Positions 10,659-21,060 of a stretch of 64,000 bases of DNA are shown here, piece by piece. Numbering within the stretch: position 1 is the first letter of the stretch; every line of letters starts with the position of its first letter. Below the pieces are notes generated by a model that saw only the letters and a list, made by a program, of their open reading frames with translations, searched no databases and was not told the DNA's origin. Made by a program: the position numbers and the translations under genes. The stretch lies in contig NC_079212.1 in assembly GCF_029633865.1 (NCBI RefSeq), positions 149,454,541 to 149,518,540 on the forward strand, written 5' to 3'. The DNA comes from Lampris incognitus (taxonomy: Eukaryota > Chordata > Actinopteri > Lampriformes > Lampridae).

Positions 10659-10720
<62 letters not shown>
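10659..10720. repeat. (TA)n flanking the Tc1 palindrome, right
   Basis: About 31 TA units immediately follow the right arm. Confidence 0.9.
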
Positions 10721-10721
<1 letters not shown>

Positions 10722-11188
10722 TTGTGCAAACCCTCAGTGACTATGTTAATTCCCTAGCTTTTATGTAAACCGTCAGCGATACATGCCTAACCTTAATCCT
10801 TTTTGTAACACGAAGCCTAACTCCAACCATAACACCAGCCTAACCATAAACTGAACAAAAATAACCCACATTTCTCTTTAAACCTCACCTTAACTCCTTA
10901 CCGTACCTCTGAGCCAGCATTTGAATGCCTCAGTTTAATACTGACCCAAGCTTGACCATAACCCTAAATGTAACCCCAGCTGTAAAGCTAATACCTAGTC
11001 CAGAAACAACATGTTCCCTTGTGGAGAATGAAACAGTGTTACTCCTATGTTGGCTGTTACTATGTTCGTAATGTCATTTCGTCGGTACTGTTGAAACGAG
11101 TAATTTAGTTTTGTTAGTGATGTTGTCGTTTAGTTGGTGAATTTAAACATTTGAACTGGATTGGGTTATTTTATTGTCTTTCTCTCAG
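10721..11188. other. Intronic sequence with loose CCTAA-type motifs
   Basis: Contains scattered 'cctaacc' and 'ccataaccctaa' motifs at about 10785-10980, too irregular to call a telomere-like array. No gene seen. It ends at the acceptor tctctcag. Confidence 0.5.
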
Positions 11189-11296
11189 GTGTATCCGGTG
11201 GTTGGCTTCCCAGATCCCTCCATCTCTCAGGCCTCAGAGCGACTTGTCAGAGAGCACCAAACCAAGTATGCCCAAAACTCCAGAGTGCTGCAGCAG
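11189..11296 (+). CDS. ssuh2: ssuh2-like gene, fourth visible exon
   Basis: The exon is 36 codons long and phase 0 on both sides. It reads VYPVVGFPDPSISQASERLV, then REHQTKYAQNSRVLQQ. The V-Y-P-V-x-x-F-P-D/L motif and the R-V-L-Q-Q end are as in SSUH2 C-terminal regions. The acceptor is AG at 11187-11188 and the donor GTAGGT at 11297. Confidence 0.8.
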
Positions 11297-11436
11297 GTAG
11301 GTTGTAGACACTACCCACTGTACATAGTACCCTACACCAGTGTTTCTCAACTGGTGGGTCGTGACTCAAAACCTCTGACCAGAAGCTCTCAATATTCAGA
11401 ATGTCTTTATGCATGCTCAATAATCCAGGTAAGAAA

Positions 11437-11477
11437 GTTCATCTGGACACAACGTTTATTTTTGTGTCCAGATGAAC
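11437..11477. repeat. 14-bp perfect hairpin
   Basis: The left arm gttcatctggacac (11437-11450) is the exact reverse complement of 11464-11477 across a 13-nt loop. It probably belongs to a dispersed repeat that starts near 11340 (hAT-like 'tttctcaactggtgggtcgtgac'). Confidence 0.8.
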
Positions 11478-11479
11478 TG

Positions 11480-12359
11480 ACTCAACTTTCTGTGATCTCA
11501 GTATTCAGGTTTCTGCTACCTTATACCGTATGAGCATATACAATTCCAATGAAAGCCTTTAGTTCATTCACAGACAATCATAGACGCTGTGCGCCTCACT
11601 CACAGTGATCTGACGTGTGTCAGCATGTCCGTGTCAAATAAACAAAGACATCTGCAGCGCTTCCTGGATTTTTTTTTTTTTGAATAATCAGTTGAAGCTG
11701 TCTCCATTAGAATAGTATTCAAATGCAACCTACCTGGTCCCGCACTGACCGTTCAACCCAAATCATGCCGTCTTGTGCCATCTCATGTCTCATCTCACAC
11801 TGCTGATTCATCAGAATAGGGTTGCAGAGCGAGGAATTGTGGATCCATTTGTTTTGTTGTAGCCACAGCGAAGTGTTATTCATCAAATTGTTTACTCCCA
11901 CGTGTGTCCCCCACTTATCTTAGGTGAGTGCATACAGCAGTGTTCCCCAATTAATTTTCCCCAAGGGCCAAATCATGTCATACATGCCAAGCCAAGGGCC
12001 AAAACATCCAGGGGGGGGGGTTCCATTGCACCAGCAAAAGTTGTTTTATGTGCAGATGTTTTTGTTACTGCTATTGCAATTATTGTCATTATTATTATTA
12101 TCATCATTAGTAGTAGTAGTACTAGATTCAAGATTCAAAAAAGGACTGGTTGTTAAAATCCCTAGTGTTTGCACTGCAACAGATTCAGTGGAGATCAAAC
12201 TGGAGATGTCTGCCAAGGTGACATTGCCACCACCAGGACACATCATCAGTTGTGTACCTCAGCATCATAGGGTGTTTCGGCCTTTTATCACAAGACACCC
12301 TCCGCTGAGGCAGGCCCACCACAGGTTGATCGGTCCTGGGTGCGTGACCTGTGGTTAGC
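11480..12359. other. Intronic stretch with possible hAT-like remnants
   Basis: At 11938-12005 'cagtgttccccaa..ttttccccaagggccaaatcatg' resembles the end of a hAT-type non-autonomous element. A TTA/TAG microsatellite follows at 12085-12120. No gene seen. The assignment is by resemblance only. Confidence 0.35.
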
Positions 12360-12545
12360 TGTTCACCCTGGCAGCCCAGACGGCGTCTCTCCTTTTGAGC
12401 CAGATCCAGTGGCTAGTCCTCTCAGCAGTGTTGGCTAGCTCTTTGGTCACTCTCCTGTGGGCCTGCCCCCTGACTCCTAGTTCCCTCAGGAGTTTTGCTG
12501 TGGAGCTGGCAACAAAGCCCCTACAACCCACCTCCACAGGGCGCA
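12360..12545 (-). mobile_element. Possible LINE C-terminal fragment
   Basis: Minus-strand reading gives LLRELGVRGQAHRRVTKELA followed by NTAERTSHWIWLKRRDAVW, a basic, Trp-rich tail of the kind found at the C-terminus of some fish non-LTR retrotransposon proteins. The clade is not determined. Confidence 0.45.
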
Positions 12546-12549
12546 CTGT

Positions 12550-14123
12550 ATTTATATAGCACTTTACTAAAACAATGTTACAATGTGCTTTACAAAGACA
12601 TAAACCAGACAAGGCACAAATAAGAGTAAGACCAGATAAGAGTGGAAATAAAAACAGTATAAATATCAAAAATATCAAACAGTATAAAAATAAATATCAA
12701 ACATTTGTAAAAGCTTTCATAAGAAGAGATGTAAAAGAAGGTAGAGACTTGGTTTGTTTTAGTTCAACAGGAAGCGAGTTCCATAGTGTGGGGGTTCTAA
12801 CAGCAAAAGCCCGACCACCCTTTCTGACAAACTTAGACCTGAGAACAACCAGCAGGGCTCCATCTGCAGACCTTCATGGTCAAGGGGGCATCATATACCA
12901 GGTCAATAAATCACACATGTATGAAGGAGCAAGACTATTTAAAGCCTTAAAAGTGAGCAGTAAAATTTTAAAATCAATTCAAAATATAACAGGGAGCCAG
13001 TGTAGGGAGGCAAGCACAGAAGTGATATGGTCATGCCTCCTTGTCCCAGTAATGAGCCGAGCAGCAGCATTTTGTACCAGATGGCAGATGGTGGAGGGAG
13101 CCCTTGCTGATACCAGAATAAAGTGCATTACAGTAGTCAAGCTGAGAATAGATAAAAGCGTGTACAACTTTTTGCAGATCGGCAGTTGATAAAAATGACC
13201 TGATTTTGGAGATTAACTTGAGCTGGAGAAATCATGACCGAACAACATGTTTTATTTTATTATCGAAACTGAGGCTAGAATCGAATATTACCCCCAAGAT
13301 TCCTAGCAACCTGCTTAAGATTACCTGACAAACTACCAAGAGTAGTACCAAAAGGGCTGATGGAATTTGGGGGGCAGAACAGAATGACCTGGGACTTATT
13401 ATCATTAACTTTAAGAACATTTTCGGGGGCATTCGGGTAGTTTAGCGGTCTATTCCATTGCTCATTGCCTACCAACATGGAGATCGCCGGTTTGAATCCC
13501 CGTGTTACCTCCGGCTTGGTCGGGCGTCCCTACAAACACAATTGGCTGTGTCTGCAGGTGGGAAGCTGGATGTGGGTATGTGTCCTGGTCGCTGCACTAG
13601 CGCCTCCTCTGGTCAGTTGGGGTGCCTGTGATTTTTTTGGGGGGGGGGGGGGCTGGGGGGAATAGCGTGATCCTCCCACGCGCTAAGTCCCCCTGGCGAA
13701 ACTCCTCACTGTCAGGTGAAAAGAAGCGGCTGGCAATGTCACATGTATCAGAGGAGGCATGTGGTAGGCTGCAGCCCTCTTCACATTGGCAGAAGGGGTG
13801 GCGCAACAACCGGGACAGCCCAGAGTGGAGTAAATGGCCGGGTACAATTGGGGAGAAAAGGGGGGGAAAATCCCCCCCCTAAAAAAATAAATTTTTCAGA
13901 CATCCCGGATTTAATGTCAGAGAGTCAAGTTGTGAGATTTGCTAGGGTGCTAGGGTATGAAGATTTTAGTGGCATGTATAACTGGGTATCGTCAGCATGA
14001 AAATGGTAAAACACGTTGTGATTTTTAATGACCTGGCCAAGGGGCAGCATGTATATAGAAAAGAGAAAGGGGCCAAGAACTGAACCTTGACGGACACCAC
14101 AACGCAACTGGGCCATCGAATGC
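12550..14123 (-). mobile_element. L2-like LINE (family A), 5'-truncated, interrupted by a SINE
   Basis: On the minus strand, 14110-13896 encodes [21 protein letters not shown] and [10 protein letters not shown] (motif C, with the usual YADD changed to HADD). After the SINE the coding resumes with NVLKVNDNKSQVILFCPP (near 13410-13365), then LSFDNKIKHV. The C-terminal LVQNAAARLITGTRRHDHI and SVLASLHWLPVIF end near 12985. The 3' UTR ends at about 12550 with the 'gtgctatataaata' tail. A sibling on the plus strand lies at 51666-52545. It contains stops and frameshifts. Confidence 0.8.
13424..13892 (+). mobile_element. tRNA-derived SINE inserted in the L2 reverse transcriptase
   Basis: It starts near 13424 with an A-box-like tagtttagcggtc (13438-13450) and a B-box-like ggtttgaatcccc (13489-13501), as in RNA polymerase III tRNA promoters. 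A body of about 380 bp follows, ending in an A-rich tail (13881-13891). It separates two halves of one L2 reading frame. A clean target-site duplication is not obvious: only a shared T-rich stretch flanks it. Confidence 0.75.
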
Positions 14124-17100
14124 ACTTACAATAAGTACATTTAATGTAGGGAATCAGGAGAACTACTAGTCATCAGAGGTCATAAGTGCATCTAAACAAG
14201 CATCTTAGAGCAAAACCAGTGCTAAAGTAAAAGTGCAAGAAGGAGATTTTTTTTTTTAATGAATGAATACAATAAGTGCTAAGAGCAAGTAACAGGGTAG
14301 TAGTTCTTAAAGAGGTGAAATTTCAACCTGCGCCAAAAGATGGGCAGCGACTCCGCTGTCCTGACATCAGTGGGGAGTTCATTCCACCACTGTGGGGCCA
14401 GGACAGAAAAGAGCCGTGACCGGGTCGATCGGCAGCAGGGGCCTCTGAGCGACGGGGCAACCAGGCATCCCAAGGAAGCAGAGCGAAGTGGTCGGGCGGG
14501 GGTGTAGGGCTTGACCATGGCCTGGAGATAGGAAGGAGCTGTTCCTTTCACTGCCCTGTAGGCTAGCACCAGAGTCTTAAACTGGATGCTAGCAGCTCCT
14601 GGGAGCCAGTGTAGGGACATGAGAAGGGGAGTTGTGTGGGAGAACTTAGGGCGGTTGAACACCAGACGAGCTGCAGCTTTCTGAACAAGCTCCAGAGGTC
14701 TGATGGCCGACGCCGGGGCGCCAGCAAGGAGGGAGTTGCCGTAGTCCAGCCGGGAGATGACCAGAGCCTGGATGAGCACCTTTGCCATCTCGTCGGTGAG
14801 GAACGGGAGAATCCTCCTGATGTTATAGAGGAGAAATCTGCTGGAGCGAGCAGCGAGCAACTGATGCAACGTTTTCAGCAAACGACAGTTGGTCATCCAG
14901 CATCACACCCAGATTCCTCACAGTCCGAGTTGGCGTCACCACGGTGTTGTCAATGGTGATGGCCAGCTCTCGGTGCGGGCAACCTTTTCCCGGGAGGAAC
15001 ATCAGCTCTGTCTTGTCCAGATTGAGCTTCAGGTGGTGTGGCGCCATCCTCTCCGAGATGTCAGTCAAGCACGCAGCAATGCGTGTCTCTACTTGTGTGT
15101 CAGAGGGAGGAAAGGACAAGATCAGCTGGGTGTCATCAGCATAACAATGTTAACAGAAGTCATGCGAGCAAATGACAGAACCCAAGGATGTCCTGTACAG
15201 GGAGAAAAGGAGAGGACCCAGAACCGAACCCTGTGGAACGCCTGTGGGCAGTCTGTGAGGCTCCGACACAGATCCCCTCCATGTCACCTGGTAGGAGCGA
15301 CCCATCAGGTAGGTTGCAAACATTGAGAGTGAAGAGCCTGTGACACCCAGCCCCTCGAAGGTAGAGAGGAGGATCTGGTGGTTCACTGTGTTGAACGCAG
15401 TTGACAGGTCCAGGAGTATCAGGACAGAGGAGAGAGAGTTTGCTCTTGAAGAGTGCAGCCATTCTGTCACTGCAAGGAGGGCCGTCTCTGTCGAGTGACC
15501 CACCCTGAACCCAGACTGGTTGGGGTCCAGGAGGGTGTTCTGGTGAAGGTACAAAGAAAGTTGGTTAAAGACAGCACGTTTGAAAGTTTTGGATATAAAG
15601 GGTAGAAGGGAAACCGGTCTGTAGTTTTTGACATCAGAGGGGTTAAGTGATGGTTTCTTGAGAAGGGGGGTGACTCTAGCAGTCTTGAAGGCAGATGGAA
15701 AGCATCCTGCCTGGAGGGAGGTGTTGATGAGGTGGGTTAGATAGGGAAGGAGTTCAGGTGCTATAGACTTAAGAAGAGGGGAGGGGACCGGGTCAAGGGA
15801 GCATGTGGTGAGGCGACTGGATGTGATGAGGTTTAGAACCTTGTTAGAGGAGAGGGGTAGCGAGGTGGGATAGGGTGGGACGTGGAGAGGTGAGGGATGG
15901 TGGGATAGTGCAAGCAGCACTAACCGGGTGGTGAGAAAAGGAGGATCTGATGTCGTTTACCTTCTTGTCAAAGAAGTTAGCGAAGTCATCAGGGAGAAGT
16001 GAGGAAGTAGGAGGAGGAGGTGGGGGTTGAAGAAGTGTAGAGAAGGTTTCAAAGAGTTTCTCAGGATTAGAGGCAGAGGATAGGATTTTAGAGCGATAGA
16101 AGGCAGCCTTAGCAGCAGAAAGGGAGGAGGAGAAAGTGGAAAGAAGAGATTGGAAGTTGAGAAGGTCCTCTGGGAGTTTGCCTTTTCTCCATTTGTGCTC
16201 TGCCACTCTCAGGCTCCGTCTGTCAGTACGTACTGAGTCGGTCAGCCAAGGGGCAGGTGGAGTTGGGTGTGCAGGCCTGGAGGTGAGGGGACAGAGATTG
16301 TCCAGAGAACAGGAGAGGGTAGAGAGGATAAGATCAGTAGCAGTGTCAGGGGGTAGGAGAGAGAAAGATTCAGGTGTAGGGAGGAAAGAGGTAACAGAGG
16401 AAGAAAGATCAGTGGCAGAGAGAGAGTGGAGGTGTCTATGGGTGGAAACCATGTGGGTACGGGAAGGGGCTGAGGGGGGTGAAGAGAGTAGGACATGCAA
16501 TATTGGTCAGAGAGCTGGAGGGGAGTAACAGAGAGATTGGAAATAGGACAGTGTCTAGTAAAGATAAGGTCCAGCTGGTTGCCGCCCTTGTGGGTAGCAG
16601 GAGAGGGTGAGAGGTGAAGGTCAAAGGAGGAGAGGAAAGAGAGAAGAGGATCTAGCTTGTTAGTGTGGATGTTGAAGTCACTGAGAAGGTTAAGTGCAGA
16701 GTCATCAACAGGAAAGTGTGAGACAAGTGTGTCAAGCTCCTCCAGAAACTTACCAATGGGGCCTGGTGGGCAGTACACAACCACAATGGTGAGTTTAACT
16801 GGATAAGACAGTAACAGCATGAAATTCAAAAGAGGGCGGAGAAAATTGTGGAATGTAAAAAAGAGAGTATTTTGATTTCAGGGAGATTAGCAGGCCAGTA
16901 CCACCACCCTGCCTCCCAGCTCTGGGATCGTCAGAAAAAGAGTACACATCAGACAAAGCTGTGGGTGTGGTAGTGTTTTCTGGCATGATCCAGGTCTCAG
17001 TTAGAGCAAGAAAGTTGAGGGGGAGCAAGGATGCGTAGCCTGAGATAAACTCAGCTTTCGGCACCGCAAACTGGCAATTCCAGAGCCCTCCCATCACCAC

Positions 17101-17260
17101 TTGCTCAACGTGAGTGGAGAGAGTGGGATAGATGAGATTGGTAGGGTCACAGCGCCTAGGAGTGACCCAATGCCTATGCCAGCCCCGGGAAGAGGAAAGG
17201 ACAGGAATGCGAAGGAAACACATAGTCTATACTAGGTACACAAAATACAGATGACTGACC
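14124..17260 (-). mobile_element. Near-complete L2-like LINE (family B), endonuclease plus reverse transcriptase, inactivated
   Basis: On the minus strand from 17223 the order is that of an EN-RT polyprotein. Endonuclease pieces are LNFLALTETWIMPE, VVVYCPPGPIGKFL, LLSDFNIHTN and THKGGNQLDLIFTR. Then, from 15920, come RT pieces VTPLLKKPSLNPSDVKNYRP, GFRVGHSTETALLAVT, ILLDLSTAFNTVNHQ, GVPQGSVLGPLLFSLY and CYADDTQLILSF. Thumb and C-terminal segments follow down to 14279 (ELVQKAAARLVFNRPKF, LFKNYYPVTCS). The C-terminal endonuclease motif, usually SDH, reads SDQY, so its catalytic His is lost, and frameshifts separate the blocks. The 3' UTR is truncated near 14124 at 'gtaagt'. Confidence 0.85.
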
Positions 17261-17799
17261 GGATCTAAAAAGAGCAGTCCTTGCTTGTCGAAGTCTTGGC
17301 TTGAAAAAGTCGCGCTTGCCTTTGTTCACTCTAGCCTTCGTTCAAGCTAGGCTTGTTTGCCTGACACTTGGAAGCTTCCAAGTAGCAGCAGTGATTTAAA
17401 GAACACTGATTGCTAATTGTCTCCCATGAGTGCAGGCCACACCCTGGCCACTTAACACCCAATTGGCCAAAGAGGTACACTGAAAATAGGCTTATTGCCC
17501 AGAAACTGGACACTCATGTAAAACTCTATCAAACCTCACACAATACTATTAAAACTGCAAACAGCAAGTTACCAAGGGATATATTTATAAGCTAAAAGGA
17601 TAACTAAGTCAAAACAGCCAGGCAACAAGAAATATTTAAGGACACACTAGATGAAAAACAGCTACAGCTAGAATAAGACAGCTGCAGCAAGAACAAGATC
17701 CCGCTAGTTTCCACTAGGAACCAGCAGCAGATGTATAGAGAAAAGGACTAACACTCAAGCAGCTGGAATAAGACTAATTGCAACTTATCCAAAGGAATT
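17261..17799. other. Probable LINE 5' UTR or intronic sequence
   Basis: Lies directly upstream (minus-strand sense) of the L2 endonuclease. It contains short internal repeats such as 'cagctacagctag' and no coding motif. Confidence 0.4.
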
Positions 17800-18359
17800 G
17801 AATCAAGTGCAACTGGACTTGGTTATATATCCGTGAAGACGTTTCGCCTCTCATCCAAGAGGCTTCATCAGTTCGTGCCTCTCTGACTAGACCCAGCTAG
17901 TCTGACTGGCTGTGATGAAACTCAAGATATTAAGCCTCTTTGGAGTCGTTATCAGAGCTATTGATGTCAATGGCTCTTTTGTGTTCCGATGTTTAGCAAC
18001 GACAGTCATTGGAGGTGTTAGTTTTGACTTCGTTAGTACTCCATTCAGTGGTCATGAGTCGTTGGAGCCGTTAGTGAGCGACTGTTGTTCTTGGAGGCTA
18101 AGCTTTTGAATCTCCGGGGTAGAGATGAAAGGACGGCATTGTAAGTGGGAGATAAGTGGTGTCGCAGACCTCCTCCTCTGTTGAGGGATGGTTTTTCCAG
18201 TTTCACATAGATGGCTTCCTTCACCCCTCTTTCAAACCATCTATCTTCCCTGTCCAAAATGTGTACGTTGCTGTCCTCGAAGGAGTGTGTCTTCTCCTTT
18301 AGGTGTAGATAGACTGCTGAGTCTTGTCCTGAGCAGTTTGGCCTTCTGTGTTGGGCCAT
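17800..18359 (-). mobile_element. Penelope-like retroelement 3' end with GIY-YIG-region remnant
   Basis: The minus-strand frame 18359-18045 encodes a C-terminal segment typical of Penelope-like elements with a GIY-YIG endonuclease: SAVYLHLKEKTHSFEDSNVH, DREDRWFERGVKEAIYVKLE, and PSLNRGGGLRHHLSPTYNAV. The reverse transcriptase is missing (5'-truncated). Downstream, on the same strand, is the conserved 3' sequence with CTGATGA (plus 17865-17871), a 5-bp stem and GAAA (plus 17842-17845), a hammerhead-like core. Confidence 0.75.
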
Positions 18360-18834
18360 CTGTTTGTTTCATCTCTAACAACGACATCCAATCAAACGAA
18401 CGACCAAGTCAAATGATTGGAATGAGCGAGCTGTCTGTCAAACCCTCAGAGACACACGCGTTTGTTATGCGCATAACAGTTGCGCGTACACAAAGGTCGG
18501 TTGCTAACACATAGCTGCCTGCTAGCTACCTAGCGAGCCAGTCGTGATTGCTAACAATAGACTTGTTCGTTGTTTACGTTCATCATAATAATAAAGTTAG
18601 TTTTCTCTTACGTGTGTGACATCATTCGGTACAGCTAATTCGGCTCCGCTCAGAATGATACTTGTCTCAGGTGAAATGCTTTTGCTTCGATCAGCTGGTG
18701 TGTCTGGCGTGTGTATGTGTTCTCAGGGCGTGGCTTTGCAGGCATCCTGGTGCTTTCTGATTGGGAAGGGCGGTGTCGAATTCGGCTTGAAAATATTTCT
18801 AAGTTCTGCCCAAACTCAACGGCCACCTATTGCT
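18360..18834. other. Intronic sequence, nothing recognised
   Basis: No coding or repeat family identified. Contains a GC-moderate stretch near 18660-18790. Confidence 0.4.
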
Positions 18835-20040
18835 CCTTTAAGGTCAGGACTTTGACTTGGCCATTCCAAAACATTAACTTTATTCTTCTTTAACCATTCT
18901 TTGGTAGAACGACTTGTGTGTTAGGGTTGTTGTCTTGCTGCATGACCCACGTTCTCTTGAGATTCAGTTCACAGACAGATGGCCTGACATTTTCCTTAAG
19001 AATTCGCTGGTGTAATTCAGAATTCATTGTTCCAACAATGATGGAAAGCTGTCCTGGCCCAGATGCAGCAAAACAGGCCCAAACCACAGCAAAACAGGCC
19101 CAAACCATGATACTACCACCACCATCTTTCACAGATGGGATAAGGTTGTTATGCTGGAATGCAGTGTTTTCCTTTCTCCAAACATAACGTTTCTCATTTA
19201 AACCAAAAAGTTCTATCTTGGTCTCATCCGTCCACAAAATGTTTTTCTAGTAGCCTTCTGGCTTGTCCACATGATTTTTAGCAAACTGCAGATGGGCAGC
19301 AGTGTGCTTTTTGGAGAGCAGTGGCTTTCTCCTTGCAACCCTGCCATGCACACCATTGTTGTTCAGTGTTCTCCTGGTGGTGGACTCATGAACATTACCA
19401 TTAGCCAATGTAAGAGAGGCCTTTAGTTGCTTAGAAGTTACCCTGGGTTCCTTTGTGACCTGGCCGACTATTACACGCCTTGCTCTTGGAGTTATCTTTG
19501 ATGGTTGACCACTCCTGGGAAGGGTAACAATGGTCTTGAATTTCCTCCATTTGTACACAATCTCTCTGACTGTGGATTGGTGGAGTCCAAACTCTTTAGA
19601 GATGGTTTTGTAACCTTTTCCAGCTTGATGAGCATCAACAACGCTTTTTCTGAGGTCCTCAGAAGTCTCCTTTGTTCTTGCCATGATACACTTCCACAAA
19701 CATGTGCTGTGAAGACCAGACTTTGATAGATCCCTGTTCTTTAAATAAAACAGGGTGCCCACACCTGATTGTCATCCCATTGATTGAAAACACCTGACTC
19801 TAATGTCACCTTCAAATTAAATGCTAATCCTACAGGTTCACATACTTTTGCCCCTCACAGATATGTAATATTGGATCATTTTCCTCAATAAATAAATGAC
19901 CAAGTATAATATTTTTGTCTCGTTTGTTTAATTGGATTCTCTTTATCTACTTTTAGGACTTTTGTGAAAATCTGATGATATTTTAGGTCATATTTATGCA
20001 GAAATATACTAAAGGGTTCACAAACTTTCAAGCACCACTG
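18835..20040 (-). mobile_element. Tc1-like transposon, left end truncated
   Basis: The minus-strand transposase starts MARTKETSEDLRKSVVDAHQ at about 19684. It carries the paired-like HTH (GYKTISKEFGLHQSTVREIV), a linker, and the DDE residues WTDETKIELFG and VMQQDNNPN. It is cut at 18838, just before the expected DLNPIE-type third acid. An in-frame stop lies after KPEGY (near 19247), and a 21-bp tandem duplication in the FAVVWACFA region (19076-19107) breaks it further. The right terminal sequence (plus 19995-20040, ending caccactg) is retained and followed by TA. It sits in the last ssuh2 intron. Confidence 0.85.
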
Positions 20041-20420
20041 TAAGATTATTATCCTGACAGAACTGAGCCATGTGATTAGCAAATAATAAGTTCCTGTCTG
20101 AGATATCCACATTCAAATCCCCAGTGACATACACACTGGAAGAAGTATTATCTTAAATAAAGGAATTGATGAATGCAAGCCTATTTAAATATTCATCCTC
20201 ATTCTGCTGGCATTCCTAGGGTGTATACACATTAAGTATAAAGAATTCCCTATCATTGTGAGTAAACTGTGTTGCAATGCACCAGTCAACACCAAGCCTA
20301 ACCACATTTATCAATGAGTCGAGCTTCTTATTCCATAGAATAGCCACACCCCTGGTACGACAGTTGTATGACAAAACCTGAATGGTCATTTAGCAAGACT
20401 AGTGAGTGAACATATCAAAA
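20041..20420 (-). mobile_element. LINE endonuclease fragment
   Basis: Minus-strand reading gives CRTRGVAILWNKKLDSLIN, NDREFFILNVYTP and SVYVTGDLNVDISDRNLLFA, which are central apurinic-endonuclease-like motifs (N-V-Y-x-P and G-D-L/F-N). It resembles L1-superfamily LINEs of fish. A stop interrupts the NVYTP segment. Confidence 0.65.
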
Positions 20421-20499
20421 GGCATACTCATCTCCCCTATAGTCTTACTCATTACAAAAATATATTTTCTGTCTCAATGGGTTTGATCAAATAAAATAT

Positions 20500-20700
20500 T
20501 TTCTCTATTTGGTGTTCCCCAGGGGTCAATTTTAGGCCAGTTATTGTTCAGTTTGTACTTGTTGCCTCTTGGCCAACTTATCAAGAAACATAATGTGTGT
20601 TACCATAATTATGCTAATGACACACAACTGTATATCTCCCCGAACCTGAACCCTCTTGACACACTATGAGAATGTATTGAGGACATTGATAACTGCATGC
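20500..20700 (+). mobile_element. L2-like reverse transcriptase fragment with altered catalytic box
   Basis: The plus strand encodes [20 protein letters not shown] then [19 protein letters not shown]. The YADD box reads YAND, replacing a catalytic aspartate. It is a short orphan fragment in the last ssuh2 intron. Confidence 0.7.
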
Positions 20701-20919
20701 TAGTATTGTCTGTTTTTATTTTGTATACCATCCACATCGTTTTTATGACTGCAACTTCCGTTGTAGCCCACACTCCGAATGACATGTCCTTCCACTGGAA
20801 TGAAATGTGGTGTATAATTAAAGTTGTCCTTGCTTGATCAGAGAGAAACTCTGACCACAGATGACGGTGTTAAGTCACATGACATGTCTTTCTGTTTCTC
20901 TCTCTCTCTCTCTTTGCAG

Positions 20920-21060
20920 AGGCAGACTATAGAACTGATTCCAGTCACTAAGGTCACCTATAAATGGAAAGGGGACAGCTTTGTTTACTACGTCTATGGA
21001 AATGAACACAATGTCAGCACAGACAACTACCCTGCTACCTGCCGCTGTGTTATCCAATAG
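20920..21060 (+). CDS. ssuh2: ssuh2-like gene, terminal coding exon
   Basis: The acceptor is tctttgcag after a (TC)n tract (AG at 20918-20919), phase 0. The exon reads RQTIELIPVTKVTYKWKGDS, then FVYYVYGNEHNVSTDNYP, then ATCRCVIQ and TAG at 21058-21060. The I-E-L-I-P-[VL]-T-x-V-x-Y-x-[WY] and [VI]-Y-G-x-[ED]-H-x-V patterns and the Cys-containing tail are the strongest SSUH2 match in the window. The exons give 175 codons plus the stop in total. The preceding intron is 9.6 kb and mostly transposon-derived. Confidence 0.85.
   Translation, partial: RQTIELIPVTKVTYKWKGDSFVYYVYGNEHNVSTDNYPATCRCVIQ

Larger units (their letters stand above)
9461..10660. mobile_element. Palindromic Tc1-like element made of two inverted 5' halves
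   Basis: The left arm 9461-9996 and the right arm 10124-10660 are near-perfect reverse complements, with only a few differences seen by eye. They surround a 127-bp spacer. Both arms start with the same terminal sequence (acactaccgttcaaaagttt) and run into the beginning of the same transposase gene. Only the N-terminal, paired-like DNA-binding part is present in each arm and the catalytic DDE domain is absent, so the element is non-autonomous. It lies in the 9405-11188 intron of the ssuh2-like gene and is bounded by TA repeats on both sides. Confidence 0.9.

Noticed and set aside
10785..10990. Interstitial telomere-like (CCCTAA)n
   Set aside because: Motifs are scattered and irregular, not a tandem array.
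13465..14000. Plus-strand frames over the SINE and L2 region
   Set aside because: They are shadows of a SINE and of a minus-strand RT.
20041..20420. Part of the ssuh2 coding sequence
   Set aside because: Motifs are those of a LINE endonuclease on the opposite strand.
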